DNA of 64,000 bases from Zygnema circumcarinatum (lineage: Eukaryota; Streptophyta; Zygnematophyceae; Zygnematales; Zygnemataceae). Below are positions 36,301-46,800 of this stretch, one piece after another. The position numbers and the translations under genes are program-made. Position 1 is the first letter of the stretch. Each line of letters opens with the position of its first letter. Under the pieces are notes generated by a model. That model was not told where the DNA came from. It saw only the letters and a program-made list of their open reading frames with translations, and made no database searches. The DNA lies in assembly GCA_037447605.1 (NCBI GenBank), contig CM074807.1, positions 2,665,568 to 2,729,567 of the forward strand. Reading direction: 5' to 3'.

Positions 36301-39300
36301 GTTACCAGGCAGATTTCATCACTTCCTTGACAAGTAAAGAAGCCTTCCTCACCTGGGCCTACAGGCGTCCGTGCTAAGATATCTCCCGTATGAGCATCTA
36401 GAGGAGTTGCCAGAATATCTGGCAACAGTGCTCCCCCCCGACCTATGCTAGGAGTAGCAAGAGATTCTCTCTCTCTCAGAGGCACTGCCTCTTCCTCGAC
36501 ATGTGCAGGAGTAGCTGCTCTCAACTCCTCCGACGCCTTTGCAAACAGCTCCACTTCTTGAGGTGCCTCCGCGATCTCTTCAGCCACAGATCGAAGCTTC
36601 TCGACATCAGGCACCTCTTCTTCCTCTGCACCTTGTGGGAGCAACTCTGCTTCTGCTTGAAACTGAACTTCTTCAAGCCTCGCTCCCTCTTCACCTCTTG
36701 CGAACTCCAGTTGCACGGCTACCCCCTCAGCCTGCAAAACACTTCCTGGAAGCGGCTCATTCACAGTCTCTTCTGTTCGTAGTGCCTCTGTTGCAACTTC
36801 CACTTCTGTTTCCCTCTCTGCCTCCATTCTCTCCTGCGTTTCTTCCACCACAGGTATCTCTTCTGCCTCTCCAATTTGTTGTTCGGGTAACAGACCAGAT
36901 ACTCCGATATCCTCTCTTTCCCTCTCCTCTGTTTCTTCCACATGTCCTTCCTCCATTGTCGTATCCATTTGTGGAGCATGTCTGCAATAGCCTCATTATC
37001 CCAGCACCACAATCAGAGTCCGTCCTAGCAGTCACAAGAAAAGCATGTCAACAAACAAGTTATTTGTTTTAAAGTTGAGAAACAACCACAAGTAATAGAC
37101 ATTTATTCTCGGTTGGAAACATACTCCTCATGAAGCGTTTCTGTTTGCACTTCTTGCCCCATGGCCTCCATCAGTACCTCTGCTGCTCTTTCTGCTTGGA
37201 GAGTTGTCTCCAAGCTCTCACCCCCAGCCTCATGCTTCTCCATCTCCAAAAGCAGCTCGTCTCTCTCTGGGACTTCCTCAAAGAGCTCTGTTGCCTCCCA
37301 ATACCAAGCTCGCAATTAGCAAAAAGTTGTTAGGAAAAACCTGAACAAGCCAGTATTCCTGTTGCAGAGGTCTATCCATTTCAGACAAAAGCCTCTTGCA
37401 GTATCAAGCCGTTTGCTGCAAGTCCAGGAACAGACAGCGTCTAAAGAATAAAAAGGAATATCAAACAAGAAAAGGTAAGCTACAATACGATAGGCCACGA
37501 TGGGAATCAATCTTGGAAGTAAGGAAAGAAGATCGTTGCATAAAATTGTAAGAAATGCTTATGATAAACTGCAGAATTTACCCTCTTAAACATCATACAA
37601 CTTGGTGCACAGTGCAGGGCATTGGAGTGATCCTCTCCATATGCAGACATGCTAAGAACCATATGTGCTGTCTACAGGGAAAAAATATGCAGACTTGCAA
37701 CATAAAATCAAGAAGGCGGATATGCTGAAGGAAAAGTGACTTGTCTCTGAAATGGGCCTATTGAGAGGAACATTACGATAAAAGTGGGAAAATTAACCTA
37801 ACGAAGAAATCTGTCAACAAATCGACAATTTGGACTCTTAACGGATGAAAGAGTTATAGCAGAATTCTCATTTGGTCCTGTTCTCGACTACCACGAGTCA
37901 ATTCACTCAAATCACAATGAACTCAGTTCATGCTTCAACAAACAACAACTAATCCTTTCAAGGAACAATGACCATCTGAGTATCTACAACAGGCAGAAGG
38001 GAACAGACCCGCACCATTATCCCTTATCATCTGAGAATCATAGAAATAATCGTCAATTTCTGCCTCCTGCAATGTGATTCGCTCCCGAGTTGCATAAAGT
38101 TCCGCTTCACTTCGACTGCATGAACCGGCGCACCCCTAGTCAGTTCCTTCCAAAACAGATAAGCTTACTAATTTGCGCTGAGAGCAGAGTGGTGGGTGGT
38201 AATGACAACCAAAAAGAGCCGATAATCCAGCTATACGAGTTAAAAAATCAACCGCGACAAGAGCAGCACTGCGCAAGACTATGGGGAAACACTCACGAAG
38301 GACCGATGGCTGACAAATCCGGAAGCTCAAGCATTTCAAGGTTGTAGTTTTCAGGTATAGTGATGCTGTGAAAAGGTGCTGTGGTCGCATCAGGTGGAAG
38401 ATCTACTGCCCCTGTATTGAATGCCTGTTTAATCTTCACCAAGGTATCGCTGCAGTCCGCGTATAAGTAGCCAACCTGCAACAAGACAGCATGCATGAGC
38501 AGCTGTACCAGGATGAGGGAGAAAGGAGGAAGCCAGAAAAGGAAAAGGCTCGGGATAGAACAACGAAATAAGTCCTTTGCGAAACTTCGACAATAATAAA
38601 CTTCATTTGAGAACAACCGACTCCGCATGCATACGCAGATCGTGCAGCTCCCAAAGAAGCGAAGTCAACCAGCGCCTCACCGCTGTTAAGAGAGCTGCAA
38701 AGTGAGTGCTATACACACCTTCTTGGAGTAGATGCGCACAACGCCCAACAGTAAATGTCCAGAAAGCCGCAGTGCAATAGGCACCTCTGGAAAAAGGATA
38801 GAGTCTGGAAACCACATCACCCGGTTAACTCCCCGTACATTAAAGGCAAGTGAAGGCTATTGTGTATTCTTTTAAAATTTTAAAGGAACAATGAAGAGAA
38901 CAAACCCAACCACGGAACTTGTTGTCATTTCGATGGTCTTGCCCACTTGTCGTCACCAGTCATTCAAAGCAGGACGTCTAGCAATACAAGCAGCATAAAA
39001 TTCACCACGCTGAAATGGAATGAATAAGTCACAATATTGGTACTTTAGCAGCCTGAAATTTCGTCATCACTTCTTTGCCCAAGACAAAGCAAAAGGAAAA
39101 AGGTACAAATGGGCGCCTTTTAAAGGCAACTATGCCAGCTGGCTATTAAATGGGAGACCTTTCAGAAAAGAAGGCGCTTGGACAATTGAAGAAGGCTAAT
39201 ACAAGAAGCAGTCTTAATAATTTTTTTCTTCACAGCTTTATACGAGCAACGCGACCCGCAGCAAGTATACGGTGGCCATAAGAATGATGGCATCCGTTAG

Positions 39301-39546
39301 CTGATGCCCTAATTCTGGTATCTGCGAGCCCCCCGTCCTGCTTATCCAGGATGACAAAGGAAACGTTCATATGAAAAAAAAAATCAGCAGTGGGACTCGG
39401 AATTAAAGCAGCAGATGCTCACCCACGGACACAGAGATGTTGGTCTCATAAACCTGGTTCTTGCGCAGCTTCCGCTCCAGGTGAGCTGCAATCCATATTG
39501 TGGCCAGAGGCCCCCTCTTGGCCAAAATAAAGGGAGAGTAAAACAT
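33388..39546 (-). CDS. RAD21: Alpha-kleisin cohesin subunit, RAD21/SYN family
   Basis: Clear N-terminal exons are 39546-39423 (MFYSPFILAKRGPLATIWIAAHLERKL region), 38804-38719, 38475-38297 (DCSDTLVKIKQAF and TAPFHSITIPE) and 38115-38015. Downstream exons are about 37309-37125, 36981-36353, 36209-36023, 35824-35697, 35501-34800, 34667-34498, 34311-34266, 34174-34093, 33772-33616 and the last, 33486-33388. Phases agree throughout these two groups. Between 38014 and 37310 at least one exon is unresolved. The N-terminal helix bundle binds SMC3. The C-terminal winged helix (GKTRKEAARMFFETL, then YIHVEQSEAYGEILI) binds SMC1. The middle is long and acidic, mostly Glu, Val and Ala. The total is near 1000 aa, closer to plant SYN4 than to the shorter RAD21s. 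The kleisin closes the cohesin ring and is the separase target. Confidence 0.93.
34668..34799 (-). other. Probable GC-AG intron in RAD21, 132 nt and open in frame
   Basis: Read on the minus strand, the exon ends ATTCAATCAG and the next bases are GCATGG. The stretch ends GGGTAG before GTACACACC. Removing it keeps phase 1. Because it is 132 nt (44 codons) with no stop, retention would also keep the frame. The retained translation is hydrophobic and Cys/Trp-containing (MASPLLPFCIF, CVYWVWSCS), unlike the acidic flanking protein, which favours an intron. Confidence 0.6.
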
Positions 39547-40894
39547 GGCGCCTCTTCGTTCTTAGCGACCAAACAAACGCCTCTAGGTACTCTCCGCCTC
39601 CAGAACGAAGCCGCCTCCGCTCAGCCTCAGCTTCCCCTGCTGCCTCCCCCCTTCCCGCTGACAGGCGCGCCCTAGCAGGTGCTACCAAAGGTGCAGCGCG
39701 CGGCCCTGCGGGGGGTGTCTGAGTGCGCGTGCAGGGCGGCCTCCTCCCTCCCTCCCTCCCTGCTTGCTTGCAGGCGAGTGCCGGAGGGGGGCCTGCCAGC
39801 GGGCGGGCGGGCGCGGGGGGCCCTTTTGCTTTCGGGGCCCAAATTTGAAAAACGAACACGCGCTCTCGCCGCGAGCGCTCGTTTGCGCGCGAACGCACTT
39901 CAGCGCAACGAATTGAAATATTCAATCGAATTGACATAACAACATCGGCAGCACCACCAGCAGCAGCTCTTGCAACACGCCGTGCCGCCCGGCGGCGGGC
40001 GACCATGGGATGGGATGGGATGGGATGATGTGGCGGAGCATGGGGAATGGGGCCATGGGGCCATGGCATGGCATGCTCAGGTGTGCGCATGTGTCGAACG
40101 TGGCCGGCCGCGAAAGCGAGTGCGAGGGAGCGAGAGAGTGAGCATGCGAAGTCGATGTTCTCGCGCCGGGCCGGCGAGGGAGGGAGGGTCCCGGCGGGAC
40201 GGACGGGCCCCTCTTTTGAGCCCTTCGGGAACAAACAGTCCTACTAGTGCCGCACCGCGCGGTGGCGCCCGACATGCGGACGGACTCGCGCGATAGATAG
40301 CAGGGAGCCACGGGATGTCGATTCAACGATGGCGTGTGGCTGGGTGCGCCAGCCGATGGTTGCAACCATTGGCAATGAGACGATGACTGAACCCATTTGC
40401 ACCTAACTATTGGCAATGGTTGGCTGGCCTGGTCCCGTCCCCCAATGGTTGAATTCATTGCCAATGATGTTTGCCGGATCCGCCAACCAACGGATGGTTG
40501 CAAACCCTGCCAATGGTTGGCCTGGTCCCGTCCCCCAATGGTTGAATTCATTGCCAATGATGTTTGCCGGGTCCACCAACCAATGGATGGTTGCAACCAC
40601 TGCCAATGGTTGGCTATCCGTAGACCGTCCGCGCGACGAAAGGTCTCTCGAAACTTCGCGCCACGCGACCGTCCGACGTGGCAGTCCGGATCGCGGAAAG
40701 GTGACTGCGTGCGGCCAGCGGGCGCCACGTGGCGCGGTAGGCCCCGATGGGCGGGCGAGCTGACGCCAGCTGGCGTCAGAGCGCTCCTCCACGGTGAGGT
40801 CAGCAGGGAGAGGGAGGAGGGAGGGAGAAGCTGTCTTCTCGGGAGGCAGGAGGGACGGAGGGAGCTGGAAGCAGAGCTCGCGTTGCTCTCCGCC
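39547..40894. promoter_or_regulatory. Shared divergent promoter island of RAD21 and TPP-ALDH
   Basis: The two start codons are about 1.35 kb apart and divergent. 39600-40320 is strongly GC-rich with CpGs. 40007-40027 carries a GGGAT tandem, followed by repeated GGGGCCAT and GGCAT motifs to 40078. 40360-40620 is rich in CCAATGGTTG/CATTGGCAATGG motifs, including a duplicated 93-bp unit. CCAAT boxes in either orientation are common promoter elements. Confidence 0.6.
40425..40610. repeat. 93-bp tandem duplication containing CCAATGG motifs
   Basis: Two adjacent copies with a period of 93 bp share GGCCTGGTCCCGTCCCCCAA and TTGAATTCATTGCCAATGAT with only a few substitutions. Each copy holds several CCAAT or ATTGG pentamers, and further single motifs flank the pair (40365-40378, 40410-40422). 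Confidence 0.85.
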
Positions 40895-43800
40895 ATGGCC
40901 ACCGTGCGCCGCAAAGCTTCCGACGCCTTCGTGAAGGCGCTGGAGAATGAGAACATCGAGTGCGTCCTGCGCCTGTGGCAGGGGCAGGGGGGCAGGACCT
41001 TAATGCAGAAGCAGGGAAAGAAAAGTTTGGGTTTGAAAGGCGTTGACTTTAACGTAGGCCCGTCCTTGCTGCTGCCACTTCTGATACCTTGTTTTTGCAC
41101 ATGTTCGCATCAGGTACATATTTGGCATTCCTGGAGAGGAGAATCTTGACATCTTGAACTCCTTGAGGGAGTCCAGCATCAAGCTGGTGGTGACGCGCCA
41201 TGAGCAGGCGGCGGGTTTCATGGCGGCGACAGTTGGCCGCATGACTGGAAAGTGCGGCGTGTGCCTCTCAACATTGGGTCCGGGAGCCACAAACTTTGCA
41301 ACTGCAGCAGCATATGGGCAGCTGGCCGGCTTTCCTATGGTGAGCGCTTGATCACAGTGCCTGCATCCAAATGCCGGCATTGGCGCTCCGGGACAGATAT
41401 CGAAGCTCTTTCGAATCTTTGTTTTCGAACGTTCTGAACTTGATTGAGTTAAATAAACTAACATTGTTACGAATGCGGGGCATTGGGACGCTTCCAGTTG
41501 ATGATCACCGGCCAGAAGCCGATTCGGAAGAGCAAGCAAGGCTCCTTCCAGGTGGGCTTCTCACGCTTTCAGAAAGGTGAATTGACCGGAAGCACTTTTC
41601 TATGAATGCAGGAGTTTAATCACGATAAAAATTGCCTTTTGTGTGCAGATTGTGGATATTGTCGAAAACATGCGTCCTATAACCAAGGTGCCTTCTCCTG
41701 CCTCCTTTACTTTACTATTATATAAAGATAAAAAAAAAAATAGCCATTCTACTGTGAAGAATATTTATGATGGTTGTCCTTGAGATTCAGCGAATCCGAT
41801 AGACCTCAATAAAGCTAAACTGAATTTAAGCTGCACTGATTTCTGCAGTACACGAGGCAAATTGCGGATGGCGACCTTGTCCCTTCTTGTGTCCGGGAGG
41901 CCATCCGAGTGGCAGAGGAAGAGAAGCCCGGGGCTGTGCATCTAGAGCTTCCTGAAGATATTGCAGAAACGCTTACAGATGTTCCGGTGTTTCCCGTTCA
42001 CGAAGTTCGCCGCCCCATTGCTGAGGCGAAGGCCATAGCCAAGGCGGTCGCAATGATACAAGCAGCGTCACACCCGCTGCTGCTCATCGGAGCCGCTGCA
42101 AACCGAAAGCGCACACGCAAATCGTAAGGCGTGCCACTCCCTTTTCTTTCCTCTTCTTGACTTGCCGTTCTTTCTGTCTCTGTTTGTCCTATTGGCAGCT
42201 AGTGCAAGGTTTCGCCTTTCTATTTCTTTCTCTAACTATCGCTTTATCTTTACGTTCCTGTCTTACAGCCCTTCTCCCCTCCTTTTCTGTGTGGGCTGCA
42301 GGCTCCGAGAGTTTGTAGATGAGTTAGGCATCCCCTTTGCCACAACGCAGATGGGCAAGGGCGTCATTACAGGTGGGGAGAGCCCCTCTTCCTTTAGTCA
42401 CCTCGATTAATCACTTCTGCAGTAGAATCTCACTCTCTATATGGAGCTTGCCCTGCAGAGGCCCACCCTCTATACCTCGGCTGCTGTGCTCTCTCTGCTA
42501 AGGACTATCCTCACAAGTGCATCGACCACGCGGACCTTATCGTGAATATTGGGCATGACATTGTGGAGAAGCCCCCCTTCTTTATGGTGTGAGTTTTTTC
42601 AAGCTCTAATCTCAGTCTGTGAATATGGAGAGAGGGGTGCTAGAAGAGCGTCTTAGTGGGTGGTGTGGGAGAGGCTGCTCAGGCATGGGAAACCGCCTGT
42701 CGTCATTCACATCAACTTTTACTCCGCCAAAGTGGACAATGTCTACTTCCCACAGGTGGATTTCCCTCTGCCACCTTGCAATTGGAGGAGGACCTGCAAG
42801 TCGAGCTTGAATTTGTTGCGTAGAGCTAAGTGTGAGTGGCGGGAAAATCCGAATAAGAGAGTGACTCGGAACGCCGCCTGTGTTGCAGCTCGAGGTGGTT
42901 GGAGATATTGCTAATGCCGTATGGCAATTGAAGGAATCTTTGAAAAGGCAGTCTCAGTGGGACTTCAGCTTCTTCATGAAGGTGGCACATTCAGCGTCTC
43001 GTCTTTTGCTTAATTTTCTTTTTTTATAAATTCATTCTCTTTCTTGGCAGAGACAGCTGGTCTCTGCAATGAAGGACTCATATTATAGGCGGAGCTGTAC
43101 AGGTGAAGGGGGAGATGGACGTGCATTTGGCAAAGGGAATGGATTCCACGCAGTTCCCCCTGTGCCCACAGCGTATAATCGCAGGGCTCAGGTAATCAAT
43201 CTGCTTCACAGAATATGCGGTGCAGAAAGTTAGCCCAAAAGCACCTTGGGGAATGCTTTCTCCCGTAGTGAAAAAATGCCTCAATTCTGAAATGGGGGCA
43301 AAATGTGGGAGTGGGATGCAGAAAAGCACTGCCAGATGACGGAGTGGCCTGCCTGGATAATGGTGAGCCTCTCTCCTATACTTTTGTGTGCGCTTTACAT
43401 GCATGAGGATAGTTGTAAGGAGCAAGCAAAGATGAGAGCAGCATGCTACGACATGTTATCAAATCTGAAGTGGGCTATCCTGGGAATTTGCATCTCAGGA
43501 ATGTACAAAATCTACTTTGCTCGAGCATTCCGGGTAAGGTGTTGTAAACCTTCGTGCTAAGCACAGCTCTGAATGCCTACTAATTAGGATTTAAAATCAA
43601 TCTCCCTAAATGTCATACAGATGATGCTCGTTGTTCTTGTGACATTGTCTTGAATTCTCAAAAGGAACGCATTCTTCTAGTTTTTCCCGGAAATAAAGGC
43701 TTGATGCATGCATGCATGCATGCATGCATGCATCCAATGCAGGCATATGAGCCCAACACTCTGCTGCTCGACAACGCTCTCGCCACTATGGGGGCCGGTC

Positions 43801-46800
43801 TACCCTCAGCCATGGCTGTTTCCCTTCTGTATCCCGAAAAGAAGGTGGTCGCAGTGTGCGGGGACGGAGGCTTCATGATGAACTCGCAGGTGTGTGGGAG
43901 AGGACCATTTACCAAAGGGTTTTGGAGTTCTGTTTTAAGGGTATTTTGCTGGGGCTACTTTGATTTCATGGTTTCGATGTTTCGTTGAGGGGGTTTGTGA
44001 GCGGTCTGCAGGAAATGGAAACAGCGGTGCGACTCGGTCTAAATCTCACCGTCATTTTGCTAAACGACAACGGATATGGCATGATAAAATGGAAGCAGGG
44101 CACTGCCGGCTTTCCCAAGTGAGCTGGAATGCTGTTTATGTTGAAAGAGAGAACAGCGAAACTCATGATTATACGGGTGAAAAACAAGGGTGTTGTACAT
44201 AAGAGGTGCAAATTATAAAGTCACTCTCTGATGCCAGTTACTGTGAGTTTTTGACAATTCTGGTGGGCCCGTTGCAGCTATGGACTGGACCTAGGCAACC
44301 CTGATTTCGTCAAGTATGCGGAAAGGTGAGTGAAAACGTTTCTATTTGACTTTGAAGAGTGATAATGCCGAAGCAGAAATGGAGAGCAAGTAGAGAAATA
44401 CAGCTCAGGAAGGGTACTAAGAATAGAAATGCAGCAAGAATATCGAATCAGTTGCAAGCTCCTTTAAGAAGTTGAAGTGAATGATGGCAATTTCAGGGCT
44501 GCCCTGAAATTGAAGGGAAAAAAGGAAGGAAGAAGAAAGAAGGGAAACAAAGGAGAAGAAGGAAGGGAAGGGAGAAGGGAAGGGAAGAAGGGAGAAGGGA
44601 AGACAAGAAGAGACAAGACCTGAAGGGAAGAAGGGAAGACAAGTCCTGAAGGGAGACAACTCTATCATATGTGATGATGGTCAAGGGCACAGCTATGGCG
44701 CTAAAGGCTACCGTGTTGAGAGTCCGGATCACTTCGAGGAGCTTTTGGAGGAGTGCCTGCACAAGGGCCCCCCCGGAGTCAAACTCATCGAGGTCCGACC
44801 AATGCGTACCATTATGCTTCCAAGCACTTGGTCTCGTTTTCGCTACTTCGTTTTAACATACAGAGCGAAGAAGGCTCATCATGGGTTGGATGGATATATG
44901 CCGCGTGTGTAGGTGCCTGTAGATTACACGTGGGCCAATAAGATGCTCGACACCGAATTGCCAGGCTTGATGGCCAATCATCATCTTCAAAGCACGACTG
45001 TAAGTTTTGACTTGCAAGAAAGATAAGTCAAAAAAAAATTGAGGTGTGTTAAGAGGATGACTTGACAGATGGTTTCAGAAATCGCAGCGTTGCTAACTGT
45101 GGAATGTATTGATCCTTCTCACAAGAATCTGAAAAATCAAAAGCCGACTAGCCGTGCTTTCAAATACTCTCTCCTCTGATCACATCGAATGCATCCTTTG
45201 GCAGAATGTTTCAAGTAAGAATTATAATAAGTTCTGACATTTGAGGGCCTCGACATGGTGCAGGTGATCTCTCCCGCTCTCGCAGATGCCACATCGGTAC
45301 CCAAAACATGCGATACGGATTCTCAAACCGTTCCTTTTGAGCAGAAATCTCCACCAACTAGTGATGTCGCACAACCTGCGGCAGTTCCTCCTTCCCCTTC
45401 TCTCCCTCCACCCAAAGAGAAAGAACCTGAAAACAGTTTCGAGGCAGCTCCAAAGCCTTTGCCACCATCATCTGTGAAGGTTTATCCCTTTTACTTGGCA
45501 AACAAGCCTGTTTTTGCCAATCAGGACTTGGACATAATTAATAAGTACAACGGAGAGGTGGGAGCCAAGTGTGCGCTTGCGCATGCTCGTGACATCGACA
45601 CTGCCATTGCGGGAGCTGTGAGGGCGACCAAGGCCATGGCCGCCATGGGAAGCTTCGAGAAGAAGGCAGTGCTGGAGAAGGTGGTGGCGGAGGTGAAAGA
45701 TCGCTTTGAGGAGTTTGCTCAGTCTCTCTGCCTGGAGGCAGGGAAGCCCATCAGGTGAGCTGCTCGAAGGAGTGAAGTGAGAGTGAGAGTGAGAGAGCCG
45801 ACGGGAGGGAAGGAGGGAGGGAGGGACGGGCAGTGCGTTTGAAAAACTTCACTGAAGAATGGGAAGGGGGAATTCTCTTGTATGAGTACAGAGATGCACG
45901 AGGGGAGGTGCAGCGGCTTATCGACACCTTCCAAGTCGCAGCAGAGGAGAGCGTTCGCATGTACGTTTGGGATATGTAGAGGGAAAACAAGCACCATGGC
46001 TGCTCGGTGAGCATGGATGGCTACATGCAGGGCTGAGTTGGAGAGGGAGGCATGGCAGGTATGGGGAGTATGCGCCGGCCGACATCTCAGAGCGCGCAAA
46101 GGGTTATCAGACTCTGGTGAGCTATATAGAAGAGATAGTCTCAGTCTCAGTCTCCTCCCACTCCCCTTTTGTTTTATTTCCGGAACACTGAGTTATCGAT
46201 GGATCCGTAAGAAAAGTGGCGGCTTGCAGCAATGGCATTCCCGTGTAATGATGAGGCGAACTTAGCGCATGCAGGTCCGGCGATTCCCGATTGGACCCAT
46301 CAGCATGGTCAGCCCTTTCAATTTCCCTCTAAATCTGGTGAGTTCAGCTACTCACCTTCCTAGATTCCACTTTAGAACCCTCTTAGACCCTTCTTCTGGT
46401 CAACCGCGCTGCGGAGCATTCCAGATCTCCTCCTATTGCGATTAGTAAATGGGCCTTAATGCGTGCTGTGATTGGGGATCAGAAACTGCATATACTCTTC
46501 TATTCTCGTTGAAGTGAGAAACGGGTGCTTAGCCACTAGACAGTGACCAGCATCCTTATCGTCCTTTCACCTACTTCCTTTTCCTACTTCTTACTTGTTC
46601 TTCTTATTCGTCGTACAGGCCGCTCATAAAATCGCTCCCGCCATTGCTGTGGGCTGCCCCTTCGTCATGAAACCTGCGAGGTGGGCCCAACTTTGTAAAC
46701 GATGTGCAAATTATTCTCAGAGTAATATGCGTAAACGAATCTTCTGATCAAGTTAGAGCAGCTATTGCGTGCAAAATTTTTAGTTCCTATCCAAGCCCAC

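Noticed and set aside
40397-40894. Upstream in-frame extension of the TPP-ALDH start
   Set aside because: It runs through the 93-bp promoter repeats and has no similarity to the TPP family, whose members start close to the [12 protein letters not shown] helix.
43437-43533. A single 97-nt TPP-ALDH exon reading [22 protein letters not shown]
   Set aside because: It is in phase, but two exons (43322-43362 and 43499-43533) give the family motif [15 protein letters not shown] with good splice sites, which fits far better.
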